The notes: generated by a model from the letters alone, not told the origin. Shown: positions 1 through 9,787, numbered from the stretch's first letter. The stretch is 64,000 bases of DNA from Emticicia sp040253585 (GCF_040253585.1 NZ_JBELAU010000007.1:1-64000); one strand, 5' to 3'. Made by a program: numbers and translations.

Positions 1-430
1 ACAGTCGTAGTAGCAGTTGCCGTACAACCATTCGTTCCTGTAACGGTGACAGTATAAGTGCCTGCTGCTGTAATAGTAGCTGTTGCGTTTGTACCGAGTC
101 CATTAGACCAAAGATACGAACCACCACCACTTGCTGTGCGAATAACGCTTGTAGTAGCACAAGATAGATTATCAGAACCAGTAATTTGGATATTTGGTAA
201 ACTTCCATCATTGGTTACGATTGTGGTAGCTGTTGCTGTACAACCATTCGTACCAGTTACGGTAACAGTATAAGTTCCTGCTGCTGTGATAGTTGCAGTT
301 GCATTAGTTCCCAAACCATTGCTCCAAAGGTAAGTACCACCACCCGATGCGGTTCTTGTAACGTTTGTAGTGCTACAAGATAAATTATTTGAACCAGCAA
401 TTTGGACGTTCGGCGGTACTAATGATATGA
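1..430 (-). repeat. Tandem adhesin repeats, period 216 bp
   Basis: The motif TACAACCATTCGT starts at 23 and again at 239, and the surrounding sequence stays similar across both units. Each unit encodes about 72 residues with the core TAAGTYTVTVTGTNGC followed by NLSC. The array probably continues beyond the window edge. Confidence 0.85.
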
Positions 431-3400
431 GATTTACTTGGGTTCTTGAACTTGCACAATTACCCGACACACATGCCACATAATAACTTGTATTTCCATT
501 AATGATTGGAGTAATAAACGGAGAATTCGCAGTGCCTGTACTCGCCGTTGCCGAGGTGTACCATGTAACTGTTCCAGTAGAACAAGTTGCCGTGAGTGTT
601 GCCGAACTTCCACTACAAACATTAACATTCTGATTCACCGTAGGAGCTACAATTTGACAATCGGCCGCTCCAGAGAAATAGACATTGTAGGCAAACCCAT
701 TAGTAGATTTTGTAAGATTATTAACCGTTGGGAAGGCATTCCCGAAGGTAAATGGCGAATATTTTGTGTCTGAGTCAGGCACAGGGTCACCATTTTGGAA
801 ATTGGCAGCAATTGATTCTGGGTTACTGATTACGTATGAAACCCAGTATGTTCCACAACTTAAATAGGTAGGAGTATTGAGTCTGAATTTATTTAAACCT
901 TCTACTAAGAATGGTGCATTTTCTGCAGCATTACCATCCGAACTTGCTAAAAGTGTATTCGGTTCACCGTTTAGGTCCGAGTAGATGGCAAATTTTATTC
1001 TTGAATTACCTTGTACTCCAAGTCCACCATCTAATACCAAAACCTTCATTGAGTCAGCTCTGATTCCTTTTGTGAGCGTAATTTTATTGTAATACAAATT
1101 GTTTTGTGTAACAAATGAAGCATTGGTATAAGGCGTACTGATTCCGCCGTTATCCCTTTCTATCACCACTGGATTTGTGGCAATACGGTTACTTTCACAG
1201 ATTCCGTTATTACAATTTACATAATAAGTTGTGGTTGCGGTAGGGGTTTGTACAAATGATTGCCCCGTGCCTATGGAAGTTCCTCCAGTGGCTTGATTGT
1301 ACCATGTTACTGTACCCGAAGCACAAGTAGCCGATAAGGTAACACTTGCTCCACCACAAAGTAAATTTGAACTCGTGCTAACATTCGTTGGTACGCTTGG
1401 TTGGCTACTCAGTGCTACGCTGGCAGTAGTTGTAAATAATGGGCAATGGCTTGAAACGGAATACGTAACGGTATAAGTGCCTGCTGTGCTACTACTTGGC
1501 GTAATTTGTCCCGTACTTGGGTTGATTGATAACCCCGCAGGACTTGAACTAAATATTCCGCCTGTTGTACCGGTTCTGCTAACATTAATCGGTGTAGAAA
1601 CTCCGCAAAATGGTGAACCTGTATAGCTTATCGTAGCATTTGGGGGTGTAGAGATAGCCACACTTGTGGTAGTGGTGAATGCTGGACAGCCATTGGTTGC
1701 GGCGATGCTATAAGTAACGATATAAGTTCCTGCTGAACTACTGCTTGGCGTGATTAGACCATTACTCGAACTAATACTTAAACCAGCAGGAGCAGAACTA
1801 AACGTACCCCCAGCAGTTCCGTTTCGATTGACACTTTTTGGACTATCCGTACTACAAAAACCACTGGCAGCGTAGGCAATTGTGGCGTTGGCAGGTGAGC
1901 CAATAGAAACAATATCACTTGCTTGAAATTGGCTGCATCCACCAGTAGCTGGAATGGTGTAAACAACGGTATAATTACCTGGATTACTCGTACTTGGCGT
2001 GATTTGCCCCGTATTGGTATCAATGCTTAATCCTGCTGGAGTGGCAGCGTATGTTCCGCCCGATGTACCATTACGAATAATATTCTGAACACCAGCAGTT
2101 GTACAATACCCACTGGCTGCATAGCCAATGGTTGCACTTGGCTCAGCAGTAATTGTAAGGGCAGTTGTTGTTGTATAGATAGGGCATCCACCCGACGCTG
2201 GGATTGTGAGTGTTACGGTATAGCTTCCTGCTGTGCTGGAGCTTGGTGTGATTCTCCCTGAGCCAGAATTAATTGTCAATCCTGACGGACTTGACGAGAA
2301 AGTTCCGCCACTTGATGGTGTGCCTATGCGAGTAATATCCGTTGTACCTGCACTTTTACAAATGGCTGCCGATGGATATGAAAAACTGACAGTTGGGGCA
2401 TCATTGATAATAACGCTGGTTGTTGCTGTTACTGATGCACACCCACCACTGGCTGCAATGGTATATGTAATTGTATAGGCACCAGCTGTTGAAGTACTTG
2501 GTGTGATTTGCCCCGAACTACTCAAACTTAAACCTGCTGGGTTTGAAGTGAAAGTACCGCCCGATGTACCTGTTTGGGTGACACTTACTGGACTGGCTGT
2601 TTTACAAAAGGGTGAACCAGTGTAGGAAATACTGGCTGTTGCCGTACAATTTACGTAGGTAAACGGCACGACATAATTACATGCCCCACCACTTGGTGTT
2701 ATTTTAGCATAGAGTGTTTGCGAACCTCCTGGCAATGAACCCGAAGGTGCAAATGTATTGGGTGAAGTAAATGTACCCGCTGAGGTAGTAGCGGCTTCAT
2801 TTGTAAAAATGCCATTGACCGTACCAGTGAAAGTACCTTGATACGTAAAGATGGTAGAATTTGTTGGGTTATTATTTACTCTTACAGCACCCGAACTCGA
2901 ATTAATGACGGCATTTAAACCAACGGTTCCGCCTACATACAAAACTCCGCCCGCTTGATTGTTGAATGGAGTTATCAAATTCAGGTTGCCATTGGTACGA
3001 AATAATCCAGAGTTATTGAACGTCGAAGAAGAATTCATCACAAACGCTCCTGCAAGAACGATAACCTTTGCACAAGCTGCATTATTGATGGTGGCAATAC
3101 CACCAATTGAGCCGCCAGTGCCAATATCGGCCACTGTAGAACGGGTTGAATTAATTCTTAAAATACCGTTATTATTGAGGGTACAAACATCAAAATTCAT
3201 TCTAAAATCTGCGTTAACAGTTCCCCCCGTTGAGGTTTCTAAGGCAATGAGGCCATTGTTGGTAATTGTGGCATACTGCTGTAATAGTGATGTTGCAACA
3301 CTGGTTTCATTGGCACCCAATAGAAGAGTACCATTGTTGGTTAGATTGGCAACAGAAGCGATATTTCCAGACATTGTTAAGGTTTTGGCATAAGCAGTGG

Positions 3401-6185
3401 TAGCACTACCGATGACAACATTCATTCCAACTCCGACTATCCAAACAGGATTTGTAGCCGTAGGCACACCATTGGGTGTCCAGTTGCAAGGATTACTCCA
3501 ATCGGTGCTTACAGAGCCATTCCAAGTCATGGTTTCGGTGGCGGTGGCTACTTGGGTACAGGTAGTGTTACCCGTCCCTTGAATAGCAAAAGTATAAGGG
3601 TTTTCGTCAGAATCATTATTGGCGATACTTACCGTAGCAGTTCTATTTCCACCTGCTGATGGGTCGAAAGTTACGGTAAATGTAGTTGAACCATTTGCCG
3701 CAATGGTAGCAGGTAATGTGATTCCTCCAACGGTAAATTCGCTGTTTCCTGTACTTATTGAACTTATATTCAATGTTCCTGTTCCAGTATTTTCAATGGT
3801 AAAAGTTCTGACAATTGTTCCTGATGATACATTTACCGAACCAAAATCAGTGTGGTCGGTAGTTGATGGTGTGGCATTACCATTTACAATAGATACACTA
3901 TTACCTTTGAGGTTGATTTCGGGACAGTTCGCCACAACAACCTGAGAGGTCGCCACTCTGTTATTGACACAGTCGTCTATCACACAAGCTGCATAGTAAG
4001 TGGTAGTACTGGTTGGATTTTGTACCAACCCTGTTCCTGTCCCCAAGGCAGTTCCTCCTACTGATTGATTATACCAAGTAAGAGTCCCAGAAGAGCAAGT
4101 GGCATTTAATGTAACAGGAGAACCAGAACAGACATTTGTATTACTCACCGAAACAGCAGTTGGTGCGGGGCTATTTCCCAAAATATAATGAGCAATTACA
4201 CTCGGGGTTCTTGGAGTAAAGGTGGTTGCGAAAGGATAGTCTTTTCCTACACCTCCAGAAATTGATACAATACCATCGGTAAAAGTTGGCGGTGTACTGC
4301 CACTTACGTAATTTACACCACTATCGTATGTTGAATTTGTAATATAAAAACCATATGTAGTATTTGCGGGTATGTTAAGATTTAATACCAAGGGAAATGG
4401 AGTAGGGACATTTGACCCTAAACTTGTGACCGTAGCCGCTCCTATAAGAGTCCAATCGCCTGCATTTTCTTCTGAACCTACGTAACTACCGACCTTGTAA
4501 TAAATTTCAAATTCACGATTTCCCCCTGGAAAAATATTCAAATCAAAACGGTTTAAATTAATAGCATTATTACTTGTTGATAAATTAAACATGATGCCTC
4601 TTGCACCATTATTGGCGGAGAATGTTGTTGAAAGTGGTATATCTGTACAAGTAGTGCTACCCGTCCCTTGCACGGCAAATGTATAAGGATTTTCGTTAGA
4701 ATCATCATTGCCAATACTCACCGTAGCTGTTCTTGCTCCACTTGCCGAAGGGTCGAAAGTTACGGTAAATGTAGTTGAACCATTTGCTGCAATGGTAGTA
4801 GGTAATGTGATTCCCCCAACTGTAAATTCGCTATTTCCAGTACTTATTGAACTTATATTCAATGTTCCTGTCCCAGTATTTTCAATGGTAAAAGTTCTTA
4901 CCACCGTTCCTGATGATACATTTACCGAACCAAAATCAGTGTGGTCGGTAGTGCTTGGGGTTACATCGCCGTCTGTGATAGAAGTATTATTCCCTTTTAC
5001 GTTGATTTCGGGCAATAATACTACATTGTTATAAGTAAACGGCACCACATAATTACAAGCTCCACCACTTGGTGTAATTTTGGCATAAAGCGTTTGCGAA
5101 CCCGCTGGTAGAGTTCCTGATGGCGTAAAGTTATTGGGAGCAGTAAATGTACCTGCTGAGGTTGTAGCAGTTGAGTTTGTAAAAATTCCATTGACCGTAC
5201 CCGTAAAAGTGCCTGTGTAAGTAAAAATTGTAGAATTGGTAGGATTATCATTTACCTTTAAAGAAGCATTATTATTCGTTATTGTACCTGTAATACTACC
5301 ATACTTTAAAACCCCACCGCCACTATTAGTGAATGAACCAGAAGTGTTATCGAGTGTACCTGATAGCTGTATAAGCCCAGCATTAGTTGTAACAGAACCA
5401 GCCTGAGAATTATTAAAATCTCCTGAAGTCATTAATACTTTACCACAAACCAAATTATTAAACGTTCCTTTACCATACAAGTAAATCCCAGAACCACCGC
5501 TATTATTCAATGTTCCTGAGTTATTAAAAGTAGAAGTATATGTTGTACCACCGAAAAATATATAAGATGCTCCCGTATTATTAATTGTACCATAATTATT
5601 CATAACGTTGCCAGCACCAGAGCTAGCAGAACCCAAAATAGCAGCAAAACCACTTGATACGTTGATTATACCCGCTGCATTATTATTTGCTGTAGCATTG
5701 GGACCATCTAAATAAAGGACGTAAAAGGTAGGAGAACTTAGGTCAGCTGTACCATTATTATTGAATGTTGCTTGAGGACCCACACTTATTGCAGCATTAC
5801 TACTACCACTACTATTTGCGTTTGATAAGGTTATTGTCCCATTGTTAGTTAACGATGCACCGGTGAAAATATCAATATCAACTGCCCTTCCAGAAGCATT
5901 ATAAGGTACATTTAACATACTCAATGTGCCACCACTATTGACAGTTAAACTTGATGATGCTTGAATAGTAATATATTGGCCAGTTGCAGTTGTGCCACTT
6001 GTAATAATGGGTTTGTTGGTAACATTGGGAATAGAAACAATGTCGGTTGTAGTAGGCACACCACTCGGCGACCAGTTGCTGGCAGTTGCCCAGTTGGTGC
6101 TGGTAGCTCCCGTCCATGTTTTGGTTTGGGCTAAAAGTTTATGGCTTATCGTCAAAGCCACTAAAAAATAAAAGATTTTTTTCAT
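1..6185 (-). CDS. Giant repetitive surface adhesin, 5' part (3' end outside window)
   Basis: An uninterrupted minus-strand reading frame runs from an ATG at 6183-6185 to the window edge: at least 2061 codons without a stop. It begins with a signal peptide (MKKIFYFLVALTISHKLLAQ). Next is a Trp/Asn-rich adhesin-type domain (NWATASNWSP) that recurs near 3430-3580, and low-complexity Asn/Gly/Thr beta-helix-like sequence. Two near-identical choice-of-anchor-D-like domains (ending FTVTFDPSA) are followed by Ig-like CHU_C-type segments with a VTLxATCxSGTVTWY pattern, five Ig-like repeats of about 83 residues, and 72-residue repeats (TAAGTYTVTVTGTNGC). This layout is typical of SprB-like gliding or attachment adhesins and T9SS-exported proteins in Cytophagales. 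The C-terminal sorting signal would lie outside the window, so the export route is inferred. The LytTR gene at 6304-6627 is just upstream on the same strand. Confidence 0.9.
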   Translation of the reverse strand, partial: MKKIFYFLVALTISHKLLAQTKTWTGATSTNWATASNWSPSGVPTTTDIVSIPNVTNKPIITSGTTATGQYITIQASSSLTVNSGGTLSMLNVPYNASGRAVDIDIFTGASLTNNGTITLSNANSSGSSNAAISVGPQATFNNNGTADLSSPTFYVLYLDGPNATANNNAAGIINVSSGFAAILGSASSGAGNVMNNYGTINNTGASYIFFGGTTYTSTFNNSGTLNNSGGSGIYLYGKGTFNNLVCGKVLMTSGDFNNSQAGSVTTNAGLIQLSGTLDNTSGSFTNSGGGVLKYGSITGTITNNNASLKVNDNPTNSTIFTYTGTFTGTVNGIFTNSTATTSAGTFTAPNNFTPSGTLPAGSQTLYAKITPSGGACNYVVPFTYNNVVLLPEINVKGNNTSITDGDVTPSTTDHTDFGSVNVSSGTVVRTFTIENTGTGTLNISSISTGNSEFTVGGITLPTTIAANGSTTFTVTFDPSASGARTATVSIGNDDSNENPYTFAVQGTGSTTCTDIPLSTTFSANNGARGIMFNLSTSNNAINLNRFDLNIFPGGNREFEIYYKVGSYVGSEENAGDWTLIGAATVTSLGSNVPTPFPLVLNLNIPANTTYGFYITNSTYDSGVNYVSGSTPPTFTDGIVSISGGVGKDYPFATTFTPRTPSVIAHYILGNSPAPTAVSVSNTNVCSGSPVTLNATCSSGTLTWYNQSVGGTALGTGTGLVQNPTSTTTYYAACVIDDCVNNRVATSQVVVANCPEINLKGNSVSIVNGNATPSTTDHTDFGSVNVSSGTIVRTFTIENTGTGTLNISSISTGNSEFTVGGITLPATIAANGSTTFTVTFDPSAGGNRTATVSIANNDSDENPYTFAIQGTGNTTCTQVATATETMTWNGSVSTDWSNPCNWTPNGVPTATNPVWIVGVGMNVVIGSATTAYAKTLTMSGNIASVANLTNNGTLLLGANETSVATSLLQQYATITNNGLIALETSTGGTVNADFRMNFDVCTLNNNGILRINSTRSTVADIGTGGSIGGIATINNAACAKVIVLAGAFVMNSSSTFNNSGLFRTNGNLNLITPFNNQAGGVLYVGGTVGLNAVINSSSGAVRVNNNPTNSTIFTYQGTFTGTVNGIFTNEAATTSAGTFTSPNTFAPSGSLPGGSQTLYAKITPSGGACNYVVPFTYVNCTATASISYTGSPFCKTASPVSVTQTGTSGGTFTSNPAGLSLSSSGQITPSTSTAGAYTITYTIAASGGCASVTATTSVIINDAPTVSFSYPSAAICKSAGTTDITRIGTPSSGGTFSSSPSGLTINSGSGRITPSSSTAGSYTVTLTIPASGGCPIYTTTTALTITAEPSATIGYAASGYCTTAGVQNIIRNGTSGGTYAATPAGLSIDTNTGQITPSTSNPGNYTVVYTIPATGGCSQFQASDIVSIGSPANATIAYAASGFCSTDSPKSVNRNGTAGGTFSSAPAGLSISSSNGLITPSSSSAGTYIVTYSIAATNGCPAFTTTTSVAISTPPNATISYTGSPFCGVSTPINVSRTGTTGGIFSSSPAGLSINPSTGQITPSSSTAGTYTVTYSVSSHCPLFTTTASVALSSQPSVPTNVSTSSNLLCGGASVTLSATCASGTVTWYNQATGGTSIGTGQSFVQTPTATTTYYVNCNNGICESNRIATNPVVIERDNGGISTPYTNASFVTQNNLYYNKITLTKGIRADSMKVLVLDGGLGVQGNSRIKFAIYSDLNGEPNTLLASSDGNAAENAPFLVEGLNKFRLNTPTYLSCGTYWVSYVISNPESIAANFQNGDPVPDSDTKYSPFTFGNAFPTVNNLTKSTNGFAYNVYFSGAADCQIVAPTVNQNVNVCSGSSATLTATCSTGTVTWYTSATASTGTANSPFITPIINGNTSYYVACVSGNCASSRTQVNLISLVPPNVQIAGSNNLSCSTTNVTRTASGGGTYLWSNGLGTNATATITAAGTYTVTVTGTNGCTATATTIVTNDGSLPNIQITGSDNLSCATTSVIRTASGGGSYLWSNGLGTNATATITAAGTYTVTVTGTNGCTATATTT
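1430..2640 (-). repeat. Five Ig-like repeats inside the adhesin, about 250 bp each
   Basis: The segment coding for TAGTYTVTYxI and the following cysteine recurs near 1475, 1725, 1975, 2225 and 2480, about 250 bp apart. Each unit also encodes a GGTFSSxPAGLSI-like stretch. The units have diverged at DNA level, so this is an older array than the duplication at 3610/4690. Confidence 0.8.
3610..3925 (-). repeat. Choice-of-anchor-D-like domain, copy 2 of a recent duplication
   Basis: Encodes the module from PEINLKGNSVS through HTDFGSVNVSSG and FTIENTGTGTLNISS to FTVTFDPSAGG. Long stretches are identical at DNA level to 4690-5010, which indicates recent duplication or gene conversion within the gene. 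Confidence 0.85.
4690..5010 (-). repeat. Choice-of-anchor-D-like domain, copy 1 of a recent duplication
   Basis: Pairs with 3610-3925 and differs at only a few percent of positions. In both copies the flanking segment on the minus-strand 3' side leads into another adhesin domain. The two copies could support recombination that changes adhesin length. Confidence 0.85.
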
Positions 6186-6234
6186 TGGTAGAAAAATTTA
6201 AGGTTCAAAATCGTGTGATAGTCTTCAAGAAAGA

Positions 6235-6265
6235 GGAGAGGAGTTCTCGGAAGAAAACTCTCTCC
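6235..6265 (-). terminator. Hairpin between the LytTR gene and the adhesin gene
   Basis: The inverted repeat GGAGAGGAGTT / AACTCTCTCC (one bulge) lies between the LytTR stop and the adhesin start. It could end the LytTR transcript or form part of the adhesin leader. The U-tract on the minus strand is weak. Confidence 0.45.
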
Positions 6266-6303
6266 ACCTTTCCATCTTTCTACAACGAAAGGACATTTGT
6301 TTT

Positions 6304-6627
6304 TTATTTTGGGTTAGAGATACTGTAAAAGTGCTTCGTGCGTCTTCTCGAAATCTTGAAGGTTTCGTTGTTTTCCATTTTGATTTGTGCTGAAGCTGCT
6401 TCAAAATCAACTACATAATCAAGATTGATTAATACCGAACGATTAGGTCTAAAAAACGGAAAATCTTGCAGGCGTTTTTCTAAAATTCCGAGTGTGATAG
6501 AAGATAGCAGTGTGCTACCATCTTCGAGATAAATTTGGGTATAATTGATTTCAGCTTTCAGTAAGCGTATGTTTTTAGGAGCTACTTTGAGCCTCCCACC
6601 GATGTGTAGTAATGGTTCCTGATTCAT
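6304..6627 (-). CDS. Stand-alone LytTR DNA-binding regulator
   Basis: A 107-residue protein made almost entirely of a LytTR DNA-binding domain. It has the family pattern of a beta-rich start, an INYTQIYLEDGS segment (family consensus is roughly E..N/D Y..), LGILEKRLQDFPFFRPNRS in the middle, and a SVLINLDYVVDF strand. There is no receiver domain or membrane segment, so any signal must come from elsewhere. It sits 118 bp upstream of the giant adhesin on the same strand. Single-domain LytTR genes beside large surface proteins are common in Cytophagales, so control of the adhesin is a reasonable inference. Confidence 0.85.
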   Translation of the reverse strand: MNQEPLLHIGGRLKVAPKNIRLLKAEINYTQIYLEDGSTLLSSITLGILEKRLQDFPFFRPNRSVLINLDYVVDFEAASAQIKMENNETFKISRRRTKHFYSISNPK

Positions 6628-6960
6628 GGCAAATAATTATTAATTAATTACTGCCCAAAAGTAGAGGTGAAAGAGTGTATTCTATTAGCTCAAAAATGAC
6701 ATTCTTTAGCTCATTTCTTACATTCTTCAAAAAAACAGCGTTAAAATACCTTGTTTTTGATTGTTTTCTTTAAAATAAGTAGATGTGATTTTGGAAAAAT
6801 TGAGATACTTGATTAAAGATAGAATACCAATTTAACAAGTTGTTTCAGATGTATTTTTTGCGTATTGTGAGCGTAGTTGAGGTACTTCTCTTAGCAGTAT
6901 TTTCTAAATATGCGAGCAATTAATTACCGACCGCTATAATTATTTATTTACCTGAATGAC
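6628..6960. other. Intergenic region without a recognisable gene
   Basis: About 330 AT-rich bases between the LytTR start and the stop of the next minus-strand gene. I see no ORF with coding character and no tRNA-like fold. It should hold the promoter of the LytTR gene and the end of the 6961-7524 transcript. Confidence 0.5.
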
Positions 6961-7524
6961 TCAATTCAATCGTCTCTTTATTAATCCTTTTATGAGTTCA
7001 TAAAACAAACTCGGTTTCATGGTTCGCCAATCATCGATTTGTAATGTACCACCAAAATTGATGTATGAATCAAGGTGATAACGTTTGAATTCCTCCAAGA
7101 TAAAATCTCTGAAACTAACGGCCGCAATCCAGCCATCTTCAATATCTTCAAACCATTCTTCGTAGTAATCTTGCTCGCCACCATGAAACTGTAAGATATT
7201 TTCACCAATGAGAATGTATTGATTGATGCCCTTATTCACCAAATAATCAATTACGGTTCGTTTCAAAAACATGATGTCGTTGTGAAGGGTGTCATTCCAT
7301 TCGCCAAAAAGTTCGATAACTGCATATTGTGCCGCATAATCGACCATCAGAATTTTACAGTAGAGTGTTTCCGAGCCAATTTCGTCCCAATTTGGGTCAA
7401 TATAATAGCCGTAAATAGTATTTTGGTAATTATTGCCGTAGGTTCGGCCGTAGAAAGGCGATTTTTTATCGGCTTCACTAATGTAATATTTTCGCCAGTT
7501 GTAGGTGGGTTCGAGTTCGTGCAT
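6961..7524 (-). CDS. Conserved hypothetical protein, function unknown
   Basis: A 187-residue acidic, Tyr/Trp-rich, apparently cytoplasmic protein without signal peptide or membrane segment. I do not recognise a catalytic motif. It starts 25 bp downstream of the anti-sigma factor gene on the same strand, so it may be the last gene of the sigma/anti-sigma operon. That is positional evidence only. Confidence 0.6.
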   Translation of the reverse strand: MHELEPTYNWRKYYISEADKKSPFYGRTYGNNYQNTIYGYYIDPNWDEIGSETLYCKILMVDYAAQYAVIELFGEWNDTLHNDIMFLKRTVIDYLVNKGINQYILIGENILQFHGGEQDYYEEWFEDIEDGWIAAVSFRDFILEEFKRYHLDSYINFGGTLQIDDWRTMKPSLFYELIKGLIKRRLN

Positions 7525-7549
7525 TGTTGAAAAAGTAGAATTATTGAAA

Positions 7550-8020
7550 TTATTTTTTCAATAATTCTATTTCTTGTTGTAGTTTCAGGTTCTCTTTATT
7601 AAGCGAGTCTGATTTAAAATAAAAGTATAAAGCCGCCGCCAAAAATATTTTCGATAAAACAAAAACCGCAATGAAGGCAGGTCGCCAGTATTTGTGTACA
7701 CGTAGGTGTGTATCGCTCACTTCTACCTCCAAATATTTAACTTCTTCTTGTCGTGTATCATTTTTTGAATGGTTTTGCTCATTGAAATCCCATTTTTTTA
7801 AGCTATCATGGTCGAATTCCTTGATACGCTGACGCACGCTCGGTGGCGGAATACTTGCAGAAAAATGAGTATTAATCACATTCCCTAAGTCTTTGAGAGC
7901 CAACGAAACTTCTGGATAACTTTGAGTATATTTTTCTACATCTTTTTGTTGTTCGTCAGAGACCAACCCCAGAATGTAGCTTTCCAAAATACCACTTTCG
8001 ATGTACGCTTGAGGATTCAC
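7550..8020 (-). CDS. Putative anti-sigma factor, single-pass membrane protein
   Basis: A 156-residue protein. The N-terminal part (about residues 1-75) has the helical pattern of Bacteroidota anti-sigma factors (IESGILESYILGLVSDEQQ, then a PPPSVRQRIKEF segment). One transmembrane helix follows near residues 112-135 (PAFIAVFVLSKIFLAAALYF), then a short coiled-coil tail (LNKENLKLQQEIELLKK). The usual large periplasmic domain is missing. It follows the sigma factor gene by 12 bp, so it probably holds that factor at the membrane. No zinc-binding HxxxCxxC motif is visible. Confidence 0.7.
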   Translation of the reverse strand: MNPQAYIESGILESYILGLVSDEQQKDVEKYTQSYPEVSLALKDLGNVINTHFSASIPPPSVRQRIKEFDHDSLKKWDFNEQNHSKNDTRQEEVKYLEVEVSDTHLRVHKYWRPAFIAVFVLSKIFLAAALYFYFKSDSLNKENLKLQQEIELLKK

Positions 8021-8032
8021 TTCTATAGAGTT

Positions 8033-8473
8033 TTAAGATTTACGAAAAGATTTAACGTGTTGGCTGATGGCTTTCATGGTATCTTCTTTTGATAAACCCA
8101 GTTTTACAGCAATTATTTCGAGCGATAAGCCTTGCTTGAAGGCTAAATCAAATATTCTATTTGGTAGAGATTCATTTCTTGAATGGTTTTCTCCTTCATT
8201 TCTTGCTATTAATGAATTAAAACGGTTCTTAAAATCAATGGCTTTGATTCGAGCATTACGAATAATACAAATGGCATTACTAACATTATCGCCACAGTTT
8301 AATAAAGGAGATGCATTAAATAACTCTACGAGTACCTCTTGGGCGAGTTGTTCTTGTGGAATTATTTGCAGTATCACACCATAAGCCATTGCTCCGTATT
8401 GGTCATACAGGGAGAGAATTGGCTCTGTACTTGCCCTGTTTAACGATTTACTTATAGGCCCTAATGTACTCAT
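8033..8473 (-). CDS. Divergent, short ECF-type RNA polymerase sigma factor
   Basis: A 146-residue protein, shorter than the usual 170-190 residues. Region 2 is recognisable (LYDQYGAMAYGVILQII, then AQEVLVELFNASPLL), and a region-4 helix-turn-helix-like end is present (FKQGLSLEIIAVKLGLSKED). Region 2 is degenerate and the linker is short. The gene for a putative anti-sigma factor follows 12 bp downstream. The pairing supports the call, but the protein may bind promoters weakly or have lost function. Confidence 0.65.
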   Translation of the reverse strand: MSTLGPISKSLNRASTEPILSLYDQYGAMAYGVILQIIPQEQLAQEVLVELFNASPLLNCGDNVSNAICIIRNARIKAIDFKNRFNSLIARNEGENHSRNESLPNRIFDLAFKQGLSLEIIAVKLGLSKEDTMKAISQHVKSFRKS

Positions 8474-8638
8474 TTTATAGTATAAACTACCAAGTAGTGT
8501 TAATTATCAATTAAATATTATAATACTAAGACAAATTTCACAAGAAATTGTTTGTTTTAGTATTTAACGAAGTTAGTATGCAATAAATTTAAAAACAAAT
8601 TCTCTCTCTATTATTTTAAACTGCCATCGATTTGATTA

Positions 8639-9778
8639 TCAGCAAAGTACCTTTCTCATTCGCCAGACGGCAGCTTCCAGACGTCGCATTTGTGTACCAA
8701 AATTTAGACGAATAAAACCTTTACCATCAAAGAAAAAACCACCATCCGAAATGCCTACACCTGCATTTTCGAGTATTTCGGTAATATTTTCAATCTCGTT
8801 CTCACGAGTATCAATCCAAGCCAAATAAGTAGCTTCGAGAGGTTGCATACTAAAGCCATTGATGGCATTCATTTCTTGCAAAACATAATCGTGGTTTTTG
8901 CGTAAATAAGCCAGTAATTGCTCATGCCATTGGCCACAATCACGGTAAGCGGCCAAAGCTGCCTGATAAGCATATGCCGAAGGCATCGGCTCTACAATAT
9001 ATTTTAAATGGGCAAATTTTGCTCGAATTTCATCATTCGGAATTACCGCAAACGAGCCACCCAAGCCCGCAATATTGAAAGTTTTACTTGGTGAAAGTAG
9101 CGTAATCGTTTGATTTTCAACTTCTTTGCTCAAAGAAGCAATCGAAATGTGCTTTTTGCTTTCATCTAAAATCAAATCACAATGGATTTCGTCAGCACAA
9201 ATCACAATATTGTGTTCGGTACAAATATCTAATAGCGTTTGAAGTTCTTCTCTTGTGAAAACCGTTCCCGCAGGATTATACGGGTTACACAACATAAACA
9301 TACGTGTACTTGGCGTGATTGCCGCACGAATGGCATCAAAATCAAGCGTCCAGCGATTGTTCTCAAGCTTCATTTGTACCTTTACGAGTTTCTTTTTGGC
9401 TGCTTCGGGGGCTTTCATAAATGGTCCATATACAGGTACAGTCGTAATAATTTCGTCGCCTTCGTTGCCTACAACCATGCATGAGAGCGTCAACCCCGGC
9501 ACAAGCCCTGGTAGATAGACAATCCAATTTTTTTCAATTTTCCAGTTATGGCGTTCGTCGAGGCGTTTTACAATTACAGCTGTCAACTCATCTGGCTCGT
9601 GTGAATAGCCAATTACGCCATGTTTGGTCACATCTTCGAGGGCTTTTAAGATTGGCGGAGCGGCCTTAAAGTCCATATCAGCCACCCAAAGAGGAATAAT
9701 GTCACGGTCTTTATATTTATCCCATTTAAAACTATCAGTATTGGTGCGGTCAATGAGTTCGTCGAAATCGTAAGTCAT
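8639..9778 (-). CDS. patB: PatB/MalY-type PLP aminotransferase, probable cystathionine beta-lyase
   Basis: A 379-residue fold-type I PLP enzyme of normal family length. It starts with the PatB/MalY signature (SFKWDKY, then PLWVADMDF), carries NPYNPAGTVF and ADEIHCDL, and has the PLP-binding lysine in SPSKTFNIAGL. C-terminal GFIRLNFG holds the substrate-carboxylate arginine. Family members cleave C-S bonds of cystathionine or cysteine conjugates, giving homocysteine or thiol, pyruvate and ammonia. It lies 9 bp downstream of the nucleosidase gene, which fits a sulfur-salvage operon. The physiological substrate cannot be read from the sequence. Confidence 0.88.
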   Translation of the reverse strand: MTYDFDELIDRTNTDSFKWDKYKDRDIIPLWVADMDFKAAPPILKALEDVTKHGVIGYSHEPDELTAVIVKRLDERHNWKIEKNWIVYLPGLVPGLTLSCMVVGNEGDEIITTVPVYGPFMKAPEAAKKKLVKVQMKLENNRWTLDFDAIRAAITPSTRMFMLCNPYNPAGTVFTREELQTLLDICTEHNIVICADEIHCDLILDESKKHISIASLSKEVENQTITLLSPSKTFNIAGLGGSFAVIPNDEIRAKFAHLKYIVEPMPSAYAYQAALAAYRDCGQWHEQLLAYLRKNHDYVLQEMNAINGFSMQPLEATYLAWIDTRENEIENITEILENAGVGISDGGFFFDGKGFIRLNFGTQMRRLEAAVWRMRKVLC

Positions 9779-9787
9779 GAAATGTTT

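Noticed and set aside
58..5251. Several plus-strand and off-frame open frames of 60-144 codons inside the first 6 kb
   Set aside because: They are shadows of the repetitive minus-strand adhesin. They have no signal, no domain and the Val/Pro-rich composition of antisense repeats.
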